A stretch of DNA of 64,000 nucleotides from NCBI GenBank assembly GCA_934047225.1, contig OW203989.1, positions 8,965,977-9,029,976 on the forward strand, given 5' to 3'. Position 1 is the first letter of the stretch. Each line of letters opens with the position of its first letter. Below are positions 54,079 to 64,000 of this stretch, one piece after another. The DNA comes from Ypsolopha sequella. Taxonomy: Eukaryota; Arthropoda; Insecta; Lepidoptera; Ypsolophidae. The translations under genes and the position numbers were made by a program. The notes beneath the pieces were generated by a model. The model did not search any database, was not told the DNA's origin, and saw only the letters and a program-made list of their open reading frames with translations.

Positions 54079-55584
54079 TGCGAGCTCTCCTTATATTTCT
54101 TTCGTAAATGTAACTTTATTTGACTGATTAGATTGATTCGTTGAGTACTACACTTAGGTACACTACTTACATCTTTGTTGTAATTGCATGATTCAAGAAT
54201 TCAGAATAACTTGAATTTTAAAAATAGATGCCAAATTTTTTTCTAAATTTTCACCTCCTTGCAAAATATATTCATGAATTTAAAAAACGGTAAGTACGAA
54301 ACAGAAAAAAACCTCTCATCTGTACACAGATAATAACAAAGTAAGATATATTTCATTCCGTGATTTAGTAGCCGGATTTATTATAGTCTGGTATGCCATT
54401 ACTTGCCTCGTTAAACACACAGAGAAAATTATATTTTTCTCCACACCAGTTTCATTGCGATGTTGTCTTACTTTTAAAGGAGTCTCTTGAAAAATATTTG
54501 TGCAGAAATTTCTGTTTATAATTTTAAATATTTTTACTGTTGTATCCATTACCAAACCATGTTCATACATTAACATGTAGCATTTTTTGTTCTACAGCAT
54601 TTAATGATACGACATATTTTGCTGAAATGCAGAACTTTCTCAAGACTCCATTTAAACCTTTTGGCCATGGCTATGCTCGCGCTGAATATAAATGTCAAAC
54701 TTAAGCATTCTGTATAACTTCTTTCTTAGTGGTAGCCTGCGTCGTATGGAACATACCTGCCAAATTTCAAGTTCGTAGGCTCCCTAGGGAACTAGCTAGT
54801 TCCGGGGATTTCGTATTGAATGAGTGAGTGATAAAAATGCTTCCAAAATATATGTAAACAAGTTCAAATTCTTTATCTAGACAGTGCTTATTCGCAGCAA
54901 AATGTATTTAGTATACAGTAGAATATTAGATAGACTGCTTGTAAAATTTTTTTTAGTAATAACAAATCAAATTTATGTAGTTTCTCATGTGTATTAATGA
55001 TACAAAATTAAGCTAACAGCATCATTAATTTAATTTTTGAAAAGTGTCAGCTGTAAAAAATTATTACGAATCTTGTCATGGAAATGGATGGCATTTGGGA
55101 CGAACTGTTTTTGAAATTTTAATTTTGATTATCAAACTGAAAATATAATCAAAATTTAATACGTAGATGTAAAAACAAATAATGATAATCGCTATTGAAT
55201 AACAGGTACTATGAACTCATGAATCTGTAAGAAAATTTCGGCAATCTCATACGAAAAGACCTACTATTTACCAGTTTTAACAGTAACAAAAATTACTGGC
55301 TGTATAAAAAAAGAAGATTTAAGTATGACTAACTAAGTGCAGTATCGTTCTATGGTTGCAAAATAAATATTAAATGAAAAATAGGGAAGTCTTTTTTCAC
55401 GGCGATATGAGTGAAAGATTTATGTAAAAGGTAACAGGAACTATCACAATAGCAAATTGATTCATATCTGAAAAACACGCTTTGTTTACACCAACAGCGC
55501 TTAACGTAGCGAAATTAAGCCAGCTTGGTATAATTTATCAATATTTCATTTTAGTACCTCGGGCATTATACTTAAAAACTTAAT
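53702..55584 (+). repeat. Large tandem duplication, unit 2
   Basis: Begins ACCCTCAGTGCAAGTGGG at 53705 and repeats unit 1 to TTAAAAACTTAAT at 55584. The first part, up to about 54320, carries many substitutions and several indels relative to unit 1, including a roughly 20-bp deletion near 53980. From the CACAGATAATAACAAAG block onward, about 1,250 bp look identical except one A/G difference near 55183. The spacer 53688-53701 repeats CGGGCATTATA from the end of unit 1. Confidence 0.9.
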
Positions 55585-56073
55585 TGTTCAGCCGTAGCAA
55601 TGGAAACTAGTACTTAAGTGAAGGACATAAGGTTGAACTGTATCATACTTAAGTGAAGTAAGTAACTCTTGCATAAGTAACGGTGCAGTATGAATGAGTT
55701 ACAAAAAAATAAAAGCAAATGTGCTGGCTATGCAAAGAGGCGTAACTTCATTTCTAGTAATAATGATGAATGATACTGTTTTTTGGTCTGTGCTTTCAAT
55801 GTGTGTTAAAATACGAGAAGTTATGTTTGTTTGAAAGTTTGGTTTTGTAACACTAATTAACGTTGAGAACTTGAAGCGAAATTAATTTTTAAATACGAGG
55901 AAATCCGGAGGGAAAGGAACTAAATGAGATAACCACATAAAATTACCATCTCTTATTGCAACGGGGTTTTAAATTATTTTTATACAAATATATAGCCTTT
56001 TGACCCACGGCACCAACAGCGCTGAAATAATTACAAACTTGAAAATTTGTAATTTGATAAATATAAACATATA
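55585..56073. other. Unassigned sequence
   Basis: Paired ATACTTAAGTGAAG-like motifs near 55605-55660 are a short imperfect repeat. Nothing else recognised. Confidence 0.35.
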
Positions 56074-56646
56074 GTCACAACATGAATACCCGAGGGGGTG
56101 TTAAAGGTGTTTCGAGTGTGTACTGTGAAATGTAAGTCACAGTCCACACTCGGTACACCCTCGTTTCACCGACGATTATTACGTCCCAACATGATGAGTG
56201 GTGAACCCTATCACCGTTCATCAGGCACAAATACACGCTTTTTAGGGCATGAAGGATTCCTTACGATGTTTTTCTTCACCGTTAGCACGTGGTAAGTATG
56301 CACAAATACTATGCACATTGATTCCGAAAAACTCATTGGTGCATACCCGACCAGCCTCTGTATTCTGTATCTTTAATTGCCAACTGGACTAGGTGCCTAT
56401 CATCAAAAACATAGCTAAAAACTGAACTTTCAAAATTACTTTTAGTCGGTATTGAACTATTTACGAACTGTGTCCTCACTTCAAGTGTGAACATATCCTT
56501 AGACAATCTGAATTTGATAGTACATCTATGTTTTTGATGATAGACACCAAGTCCAGATGGCAACTACAGATACATAATAGGCCCTCTGGAATCTAACTTG
56601 GACCTCAAGATTGAGAGGCAAGCGTTCGACCCCTGAGCTACCGCTG
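56074..56646 (-). mobile_element. tRNA-derived SINE S1, antisense, split by insertion
   Basis: On the minus strand the head AGCAGCGGTAGCTCAGGGGT carries a good box A (GGTAGCTCAGGGG, about 56630-56642), and a degenerate box B follows. After an insertion (56351-56592) the body resumes with ACCAATGAGTTTTTCGGAAT, AAGCGTGTATTTGTGCC and GACGTAATAATCGTCGGTGA. It ends near 56074. Its body agrees closely with 33862-34208. The 65-codon ORF in it is not a gene. Confidence 0.75.
56351..56592. mobile_element. TIR element inserted in the SINE
   Basis: Left: TGTATCTTTAATTGCCAACT, GGACTAGGTGCCTATCATCA, AAAACATAG. Right: CTATGTTTTTGATGATAGAC, ACCAAGTCCAGATGGCAACT, ACAGATAC. The arms are about 50 bp around a 120-bp AT-rich centre. 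It interrupts the SINE between its box B and its body. Confidence 0.75.
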
Positions 56647-56650
56647 CTAT

Positions 56651-56873
56651 TATACAACGTGTAACAGAGAGGTGTAACCATATTTGAAGAGCTTATTCAG
56701 TCAATCGGAAAGAACATTTTCATAGAAAAATGCAATGCCGCTCAGCTGAAATGTATGGAAGGACAGATTTTTTTTAAAGATTTTAGGTTTGGCTCCATAG
56801 TAAAAATTGTTCTTTACCATTGACTGAATAAGCTCTTCAAATATGGTTACACCTTTCTGTTATACGTTGTATA
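56651..56873. mobile_element. Fold-back element, 54-bp arms
   Basis: TATACAACGTGTAACAGAGA through GAAGAGCTTATTCAGTCAA is mirrored from TTGACTGAATAAGCTCTTC to CTGTTATACGTTGTATA with about four mismatches. The interior carries GGCTCCATAGTAAAA, shared with 46370-46502. It lies directly beside the SINE head. Confidence 0.8.
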
Positions 56874-57222
56874 ATATGTATATATATATGAATTCAGGAA
56901 AATACTTTTATGGCGAGTGGCTATGCGTGATAAAAGAAACCAATCTGCCAGATTTCAAGTTTATAAGTTCTTTAAATCCCGAGATTTTTTGGTGTGTCTG
57001 TGAATGAATTGATGCCCATTAAAAACTGATACACTAATCTCCACAAAGTTTTTTTGAGCAACTAGAAAAATATGTTTTTGTGGGATCACTGTGGGCTTTT
57101 AGGCTCACTTGCTCCAAGCAATTTAACCCAGATAAGCCAAACCATAGAACAATGCCGTGCATAGAACATTATGCTAGAAAATCTAGAGGAAAAAGAGAAA
57201 AAAATAAGCAGATCAAGTTCGA

Positions 57223-57253
<31 letters not shown>

Positions 57254-57331
57254 TTTAATTCGCGTTTAAAAAAAAGTTTGTTAGAAAATGTATCACTGTA
57301 GAGTAAACAGTTATGTTGATTCACGATCGAT
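56874..57331. other. Unassigned; (TA)n tract
   Basis: A (TA)n microsatellite at 57229-57256 within A-rich sequence. A CCAGATTTCAAGTTTATAAG motif near 56949 is like that in the 52.9 kb duplication, a common piece of moth repeats. The 73-codon ORF at 57080-57301 runs through the microsatellite and is not credible. Confidence 0.4.
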
Positions 57332-57442
57332 TAACTTATTTGACAGAACTAACCTTATTTTAAGCGTTTTGTTTTTTTCTTTCTTTATCGAAAAGACAGG
57401 GACAGAACGCTTAAATTAAGTTTAGTCCTGTCAAATAAGTTA
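57332..57442. mobile_element. Fold-back element, about 40-bp arms
   Basis: TAACTTATTTGACAGAACTA, ACCTTATTTTAAGCGTT at the left; AACGCTTAAATTAAGTTTAG, TCCTGTCAAATAAGTTA at the right, with a 30-bp loop (TTCTTTCTTTATCGAAAAG). Confidence 0.75.
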
Positions 57443-57573
57443 AGATGTGCTACACTGAATCGACACCATTGCCTGCCTTGGCGTCGTGCAAATTATTACT
57501 TTTCAATTATTTTTAAGCTTCTCATTGCTTTTCTAACAAAAAGTTCTATGCACTGGCGTAAGGATAAAATCGG

Positions 57574-57889
57574 GGCTCGTTCCCAAACGCACAATTTATT
57601 ATTGTTTTCCTTATTTTTTAATAAAAAATGTGATTTAGGGCATTAAGCGACAATGGTTTAATGTCAATTAGGCTTTTTTACCAATGTTGAGTTCTTTAAT
57701 GCATTACGTTGTAAATACGCTTTAAAGACGTAGTGCAGGATCATCAACAAAGTAATATATAAAATAACACAACTTTGCTTAAAAAACTTAAACAAGATCA
57801 AACTTTTGTATCGTAATGCCATAAATCACATTTATTTAATACTTTTTATTCAAAAATAATTGTGTGTTGAACAATTAGGAACGAAAACT
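57574..57889. mobile_element. MITE F12, copy 2
   Basis: GGCTCGTTCCCAAACGCA at the left and TTAGGAACGAAAAC at the right; the interior matches 38818-39150 (GACAATGGTTTAATGTCAAT, AACACAACTTTGCTT). The right terminus is partly degraded. It is followed within 12 bp by a T2 element. Confidence 0.7.
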
Positions 57890-57901
57890 GACACGACCAC
57901 C

Positions 57902-58282
57902 TTAAGGTGGATGGTCCAAGGCAATCTTCATACAAACTTGTGGGAACCAATAACGACGACAGAATTATTATTATTTAATTCTGTTACCTTTTTCCACACG
58001 TTCCGTCAACTTTACACCCGCGAATAATCAGTTTTTTTCCAAAAAAACCTTTTTTAGAATCTAATTTTGTTATTTAAAACTTTTGTAATCCAATGTATGG
58101 AAGTTTAAATTGCAAAATTAGACTGTTAAAACATTTTGTTTTTAAGAAAAACTGAATATTCGCGGGTGTAAAGTTGATGGAACGTGTGGAAAAAGGTAAC
58201 AGAATTAAATAATAATACTTCTGTCGTCGTTATTGGTTCTCAAAAGTTTTTTATAAAAACTACTTTGGACCATCCACCTTAA
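57902..58282. mobile_element. T2 MITE, copy 3, 381 bp
   Basis: TTAAGGTGGATGGTCCAAGG at 57902, GGACCATCCACCTTAA ending at 58282. Long fold-back arms (CACACGTTCCGTCAACTTTA at the left, GTTGATGGAACGTGTGG at the right). Very similar to 37009-37398 along its whole length, so the two are recent relatives. Confidence 0.85.
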
Positions 58283-59209
58283 ACCCGCGTGACATGGTCC
58301 TTCAGTAAAACATAAGGAATGTATTAAAATATAATCCACTTAATTTCTTTTACATCAGGAGTAAAATAAAACGAAAGCGGAACCTCGAAGAAAAAAATAA
58401 TTCCTAGCTTCCGCTAGATAAAATATGATATGACGATACCACATCGACGTAGTTAATGCTAAAGGCAGTTCAGACTAAGTATCTAACGACTACATAACGA
58501 GACTAATCTCCGGGTCATTTACTTTTATTTAATTATTATTATAATTATTAGTAGAAATCTCCACTGTCAAGATGCCATTGAGTTTACACACATCATGTCA
58601 GAAGTTATAGACAATCTAGAGACTCAAACTAGAGACGTAATCATGTGCTAATGAGACCACCCTAGTTCGCGTGTTTGAAACACTTAGGCTAAGCAACATA
58701 GATTTCTTTGAGTAGATAGAACAATATCTACATAAATAAAATGTATTTATGAAAGAGCAATGACTTATTTTCCCGTAAGCAAATATTAAATATATAGAGC
58801 TGTCATAATCTGAAATAGTGTAAGGTATATAAAATGTCATATCAAAAAAAATCCTTATTAGATATGATTTCAGGATCCTTGTAGCACTGTATACGGTTCT
58901 AATGTGTGCCGAGGATAAAAAAAAAACAAAGTGGCGACCACGGGGATGGCGTGACACAAATTTTATACGCGAACCGCTGTCACCACTTTTTGGAATATCG
59001 TTGTATTACCTAGTTAGTAAACATACGCGGTGCACACATAGATTCACCCGCCTTCATACAGCCAAAATAACACCGTATTTCTATGAAGCTTAGATGTAAA
59101 ATACCAAACACGTCATGGCACTGTGCCAACGTGTGTAAAAAGCCATGACCAGCGGCCGTACTATGACACAATTAGGTCCGTGTTGATAATGTTTTAAAAT
59201 ATATACATT
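58283..59209. other. Unassigned sequence with opposing ORFs
   Basis: A 113-codon minus ORF at 58616-58957 (Ser/Tyr/Phe rich) and a 63-codon plus ORF at 58902-59093 share no features with known families. AAAGTGGCGACC and CTGTCACCACTTTT near 58930-58995 form a weak inverted pair. No confident call. Confidence 0.3.
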
Positions 59210-59431
59210 GTGGCGTTAATATTCTAACTCGTTAATATTTGCTGATGGATGGCAGAAAATATTGTCAGAGTGTTTGTGTTTTTGTGAGAAGGCCTGTTTC
59301 TGACTTTATGTGTTACTCTTATTTATTTTAGTTGATTGTACCATTTTATGTTTGTGTTACTATCTTTAATTATTGTAATTGGTTTGTCCGTTTTGATTAA
59401 AGTAAATAAATAAATAAATAAACTCAATGTG
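59210..59431 (+). mobile_element. Probable LINE 3' UTR with (AAAT)n tail
   Basis: T-rich sequence ending GATTAAAGTAAATAAATAAA at 59394-59431, directly before the LINE fragment at 59456. It looks like the 3' end of a separate, older non-LTR element. Confidence 0.4.
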
Positions 59432-59455
59432 TGACACTCTTTATAACCTGAATAC

Positions 59456-60480
59456 GATATGAAAATTTTCAAAACAATTGGATCCAACGCTGATGCAGAG
59501 GCACTCCAAGAGGATCTTCATCGTCTTGATGACTATTGCACGCGTAACAAGCTGGATCTTAATGTTTCTAAATGTTTTTGTGTCACTTTTTCCAGAAAGA
59601 AGTCAAATATTCAATATATATACCATCTGCACGGTCATGATCTAGTTAAAATCAACAGTATTAGAGACCTTGGTGTATTGCACGATAACAAGTTCGATCA
59701 ACATGTCGACCAGATCGTCAAGAAGGCTTCACGTAGTCTTGGGTTCATAATGCGCGCCTCTAAGGATTTTCTCAACGTTAAAACTTTAAAAATATTATAT
59801 TGTGCTTACGTTCGCAGTAATCTTGAATACGCTTCCCAAATATGGAACCCCCGTTATTCAGTTTTTATAAATAAAATTGAGAGAATTCAAAAGAAATTCA
59901 TGCGCTATCTCAATTATCCTACAAAATACACCTCATGTGGATACGAGCAGTCATGTCGTAAAATGCACATACTTCCACTTAGTAAGCGGCGTGACATTTC
60001 TGACCTTATCTTATTATTAAAAATAGCACGAGGCATTATTGACTGCCCCGAACTGTTGAGTAAGCTCAATTTTCTGGCCCTAAATCGAAACCGCAGGCAT
60101 TGTAAAACTTTCTTCTTGCCTACAGTAAGAACTAACTATAAACAAAATTCTTATATTTGGCGAACCTGTAAAGCTTTTAATTGTTTATCTCAAAATGTTA
60201 ATGTTATGGACTTATTCCATAGCAGTATCACTTCGGTGAGACGTCTTCTTACTAACCCATTCTTTGAATAAGAGCTATTTCTTGTGTATTTAATTAACCT
60301 CCTTTTAATCTGTTTATAACTTGTCATGGTTTGATTAAGTATTATCTAGTCTAAGTCTATCTGTGGAAACTTTAAATGACTAGCTAGAGTTAATTTAAGT
60401 TTTTTACTATTGTTATTAAAATAGTCGCTAGTTTTCCAAAATAAGTAATAAATAAATAAATAAAAATAAAATAAATACAT
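59456..60480 (+). pseudogene. LINE reverse transcriptase, 5'-truncated, 271 open codons
   Basis: 59456-60271 is open. It starts D-M-K-I-F-K-T, the residues that normally follow the Y/F-A-D-D catalytic box, so the copy is cut almost exactly at the active site. Next come LDLNVSKCFCVTFSRKK (about residues 35-50), RDLGVLHDNKFDQHVDQIV then KKASRSLGFIMRASKDF (about 69-104), and LYCAYVRSNLEYASQIWNP then KIERIQKKFMRYL (about 113-150). These are hallmarks of the thumb and C-terminal region of Jockey/CR1-type LINEs. The 3' UTR follows, ending in (AAAT)n at 60449-60480. The ATG at 59459 is an internal Met. No enzyme activity is possible without the palm. The absence of stops suggests a recent insertion. 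Confidence 0.85.
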
Positions 60481-61612
60481 ATTTTATCAATATAGCTATT
60501 ATTTTAACCAACCATACATGAATACTTTTCGAAATGTTAATTCGCAATCAATCTTTATGACATAAATATGTTTTATTAACTCATTAATTTGTTAACTAAC
60601 TGATCATGGATTTCACCAAGTAATAAAATAAATATGCAAAGTGCAAGTGCCATGAATTACAGCCTAGGGCGGAATTGTAAAATAAATTGAATTTAACTCC
60701 TTTACTTGTACATAAAATGAAATAACAAGCATAGTTGTTGAATGGTGTCATAGTTATAGGCTGTTATCACTAACGCAATGAATTTTATTGCCTAATTTTA
60801 AAATATACTTATTTAATAGTTTGAAATGTGCAGTCGTATAATAATGCGGAAGTAAAAGTGATTGATTGTATGTCATATAAATATGAAATTATATGAGATG
60901 GAAAACATGTATGATTCTTTTTCAGGGAAGATATCCCTCTATACACTGAAAGCTGATAGAAATGATTTAGTTTTACTGTACTATTGATCCTATTGCATAA
61001 CTTCAATAAAATTTACTTTAAATTTTCAGCTTGACCAATTAAAAAGTAAAATTAAATTATTTATATCGGTTGGCGCCATTTTAACCGATATATTTTTTCA
61101 GAATTACAGGTAGTTATAGGTAAAACAAAAATCGCAGTCAGAATCGTAGCCTGGATCCATCTTACCGACTAATGTTTCCATTTTGCATTAAAACAAATCG
61201 AATAAAAACTTGCAAAATCTATACAAATAATATTTACAAATTGATACGTGTAGGACTATTTTGAATATTTTAGGTACCTATATTTTCTAAGCCCTTATGC
61301 CCTTTCGTTGTATCTAGGTAAGAAACAAGGCACCAATGCCCTAGTTGTGCAAAATCCATGTAGTAATTGGGCATGAAACCGTCATTGGTATGCGGGTAAA
61401 GTGATGTAGAGTAATGCAGAGGTGAACTTAGGGCTTTTTTACTTTGATCCTTTAACTGAAGAACTCAAATATATGTGTTTGATTTGAATCAGTTCTTAAT
61501 AATCAATTCTTAGGCTTGAAAATGAAAATAACATTTTGTAACATCAACCGTGATGTAGTTGATGTGCCAAGAATTCGTAAAAGGGTTTATAGTGAGCTTA
61601 TATCCTTATAAA
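60481..61612. other. Unassigned AT-rich sequence
   Basis: A small inverted pair (TATCGGTTGGCGCC and TTAACCGATATA near 61065-61092) was noted. No ORF of interest, no repeats. Confidence 0.4.
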
Positions 61613-61833
61613 CCGGCCATGTGCGAGTCGGACACGCGCACGAAGGGTTCCGTACTATTATCTATAAAAACGGTCAAAAAAACATGTCTGTTGTATGGGA
61701 GCCCTCTTAAGTATTTATTTTATTCTGTTTTTGAATATTTATTGTCATAGCGGCAACAGAAATACATCATCAGACAGCGGAGTCTTAGTGATAGGGTCCC
61801 GTTGGTTACCCTTTGGGTAAGGAACCCTAAAAA
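61613..61833 (-). mobile_element. Common moth repeat M1, antisense copy
   Basis: Reverse complement of the 13383-13650 type: GGCCATGTGCGAGTCGGAC, GAAGGGTTCCGTACTATT, AAGTATTTATTTTATTCTG, GACAGCGGAGTCTTAGTGAT and CCCTTTGGGTAAGGAACCC. The pyrimidine-rich CCGTCTGTC stretch is deleted. The 63-codon ORF here is incidental. Confidence 0.8.
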
Positions 61834-61914
61834 CGCATAATGATGGCCTTAGAATACGATTGTTGTTCGGCTGCCTCTAGTTTTTGAAAAATATTTGTCC
61901 GTAATATTTTGCCA

Positions 61915-61970
61915 GCAGGACCCGAAATATATCTTGAGTCTATTTTTCCTTTTTGTTTTATATTATATAT
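61915..61970. mobile_element. Half of a fold-back element F1
   Basis: GACCCGAAATATATCTTGAG with a following T-rich arm matches one side of the F1 core; the other side is missing. Confidence 0.5.
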
Positions 61971-62426
61971 GTTTGAAAAATAATACCTATTCTTATATGC
62001 TGTTTCTATTATTACGTGTATTAAATACTATTCTGCTACTCTGCTTATTGTTACTGGTGTTGTAGGTAAACAAAAATATCAAAATAAATAAAACAAGTCT
62101 AGTGTCGTAAAAAGTCTTCAAAAAAAACGTGAGGATTTATGTGTCAAGATTTGTCTAAATTTATAATTAATGTATACTAATTAGTAGACACTAAAAAATG
62201 TTCAAAGCAGATCTAAGTAGTACGATAACATTTTATCAGCATTGTAAAAGAAACAAGCCGTAAAAAAACTGAAAAGCTAACAAAAACCAACGTTTCGCTC
62301 GTTGGACACTGTAATCTGAGATACACGTAAGTTAGCACCTCCGTTTGTATCTCTTCCTGAATTGTATGTGTTTACTAATGACTTTTGCAATAGTTATTCC
62401 CAGAAAAAAGTTAAGTAATATATTGT
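61971..62426. other. Unassigned AT-rich sequence
   Basis: ACCAACGTTTCGCTCGTTGG (62285-62304) is a tight short hairpin. Nothing else recognised. Confidence 0.4.
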
Positions 62427-62587
62427 AGCCGATTCTGAAGGTTTTAATTTTAGTATTAGTGGTGCCAAAACTAAATTTGAATCATTACAAAATTGTTCAT
62501 AAGTATTAAGAACAGAAGCTAAATTAATTTGGAAAAATTTAGGTTTTGACAGCACTAAAACTAAAATTAAAGCCTTCAGATTCGGCT
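62427..62587. mobile_element. Fold-back MITE F9, copy 2, 161 bp
   Basis: AGCCGATTCTGAAGGTTTTA and GCCTTCAGATTCGGCT bound it; same length and order as 46626-46786, with arms more mismatched than in that copy. Confidence 0.85.
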
Positions 62588-62691
62588 TTATTATCTGTCA
62601 TCAATATACGACTTCTTCATATTTTATTTTATCAAGTCCTCTCAAAAAATCAGCGTTATTGAGGCTAATAAATAAACTAGGTGTATTAAGA

Positions 62692-63026
62692 GTGGTTTTA
62701 CAGCCGGATTGTGAAAAACCCGCCTTTTTCTAATAAATCGACACAGAACAATTACATTAAAAATTCACTCAATAGTTAATCAACAAAACTTTATTACCAA
62801 TGTATGTTGCCATCGCAAAGTATCCTTTGGTTTCTGAAAATAAGAATTTAAAAAATTTTGAAAATATTATTTCCAGAAACCAATGGAAGCTTTGGGAATG
62901 CAGTATACACAAAACATAGGTAATAAAGTTTGTTGAATAACTATTGAATGAATTTTGAATTTAAGCGATCTGTTTCGATTAATTAGAAAAAGGCGGGTTT
63001 TTCACAATCCGGCTGCGAAACCACTC
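62692..63026. mobile_element. Fold-back element, about 109-bp arms
   Basis: GAGTGGTTTTACAGCCGGAT, TGTGAAAAACCCGCCTTTTT and further to CAAACTTTATTACC are mirrored from GGTAATAAAGTTTG to ATCCGGCTGCGAAACCACTC. The loop (about 62815-62915) holds a second weak pair, GGTTTCTGAAAATA/TATTTCCAGAAACC. No ORF of note. Confidence 0.8.
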
Positions 63027-63110
63027 ATAACTTATATACGAGTATGTATAAGGAAAAGTTTCATCAGACGACTAAAAGAAGATAAATTTTCTCCAAAAAG
63101 TAATTCGTTT

Positions 63111-63490
63111 AGATTAAATTATGTTAAGGTTTGTTAATTCGACAACAATCTCGAGATTTAGGTTTGATAAGCCGCATTTTCGAACTTGTGATCTAAAAAA
63201 AACCTCATGATGATATTTTTACGAAAAAGCTGCAACTTCCATTTGCCTTCGTGTGATGTCACTTGAGAAATGGCTGTTTAGAAATGTGTCCTTTGCTATT
63301 AAGATAAATGTATAAAACTTTGCTACCGACTGATTGGACAGATGTATGACAGATGAGTAAACGGACAGAGACAGATCAATATATACATCACAATCATGTC
63401 TAAAATTCTCAAGTGACGTCATTACCAACAATTCTTTCAAAAATCTTTAAATAATAATGGTTAATATATGTACCAAAATAATGAAAACTA
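63111..63490 (+). repeat. Dispersed repeat F11, copy 2
   Basis: Matches 36293-36680 in order: AGGTTTGATAAGCCGCATTT, ACGAAAAAGCTGCAACTTCC, GTGTGATGTCACTTGAGAAA and TTCTCAAGTGACGTCATTAC. Both ORFs that cross it are by-products. Confidence 0.75.
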
Positions 63491-63628
63491 TGTCCTAAAC
63501 TGGCGTATATTCTGTGACAAAAAAAAATAAACATCTTTTTGGAATCAAGCTATGAGAATTTCTTGCTTTTTACCGATGTAATTTTTCTCTGAATAGCATT
63601 TACACTTGCCTTTCATCAACTATATACA

Positions 63629-63797
63629 AGGTGACATTTATTTATAAAGCCAAATTCATACTGAAGACTCATTAAGTGCTCAGTATCAAGGTTCGATGAC
63701 CCTTTATGTGGAAATCATAAAAAGTGTTATTGATCTGTGATACTGGTCACTTACCAAGCCGCCGGTATGAATTTGACTGCGTAAATAAATGTCACCT
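63629..63797. mobile_element. Fold-back MITE F14, 169 bp
   Basis: AGGTGACATTTATTTATAAA with GCCAAATTCATACTG pairs with CCGGTATGAATTTGACTGCG and TAAATAAATGTCACCT. The loop holds a second pair, GTGCTCAGTATCA/GTGATACTGGTCAC. A lone arm of the family is at 46179-46225. Confidence 0.75.
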
Positions 63798-64000
63798 AAT
63801 ATAATATAGCATTATTTCCATTTTCACCCAAAGTTTGTCTAATTACACGAAAAATATTAAAAAAAGAAAACAAAAAGTTTTATTTACACTTACATGAAAA
63901 ACGGTAGGGTATATAAATTAGAGAGAAGGAGCCAAAATCTAGATAGTACGTAAAAATGTTCACAAACCTGAGTCCAGTAAGGTATCGCCCGCAGATCACG
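63798..64000. other. Right edge, nothing recognised
   Basis: AT-rich sequence running off the window without an identifiable feature. Confidence 0.4.

Noticed and set aside
58616..58957. 113-codon minus ORF
   Set aside because: Low-complexity Ser/Tyr/Phe composition, no motif and no coding-like codon pattern.

Overview
The window looks like a piece of a moth or butterfly (Lepidoptera) nuclear genome. It is strongly AT-rich and packed with short palindromic (fold-back) elements and 3' ends of non-LTR retrotransposons. It also holds a tRNA-derived SINE family and two dispersed repeats that I recall as very common in moth genomes; one starts with a GGGTTCCGTA motif and ends in a CTCGCACTTGGCC motif. 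No host protein-coding gene with a believable exon structure can be supported, so it is probably intergenic or lies inside a very long intron. All element names below are descriptive, because no database search was possible.

Layout. 1-5.8 kb: the cut end of a TTAA-bounded MITE (family T1), an antisense LINE fragment, a fold-back element, two tandem repeats and small repeats. 5.8-7.2 kb: a 1.39 kb TTAA-bounded element carrying another repeat inside it. 9.6-20.3 kb: SINE copies (one split by an insertion that itself holds a fold-back), a T1 copy, and fold-backs at 14.6, 17.0, 17.5 and 17.7 kb. 21-36 kb: LINE tails of several kinds, more fold-backs, a T1 copy at 30.5 kb, a full SINE at 33.9 kb, and one short ORF at 29.1 kb with coding-like codons. 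36.9-39.6 kb: a TTAA MITE (family T2) sitting at the exact centre of a larger palindrome, then two dispersed repeats and a diverged T1. 43.6 kb: a 99-bp hairpin with near-identical arms. 45.5-46.2 kb: an unexplained GC-richer island.

The most structured stretch is 48.3-50.9 kb. There a fold-back MITE has been opened by a 1,709-bp hAT-like element with an exact 8-bp target duplication. The hAT-like element encloses a further inverted-repeat element with G-runs, and the MITE has also taken up a 5'-truncated LINE. From 51.5 to 55.6 kb there is an inverted fusion of two T1 halves followed by a 1.9 kb tandem duplication. Its two copies switch abruptly from clearly diverged to almost identical. At 56.1-56.6 kb a SINE is split by a small TIR element. 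At 59.5-60.5 kb lies the longest clean ORF, 270 codons of a LINE reverse transcriptase that lacks everything upstream of its catalytic core.

Taken together this is a layered transposon graveyard in which cut-and-paste (hAT-like, TTAA-targeting), fold-back and target-primed elements use one another as landing sites. I see no operon, CRISPR array, rRNA, functional tRNA gene or viral gene.
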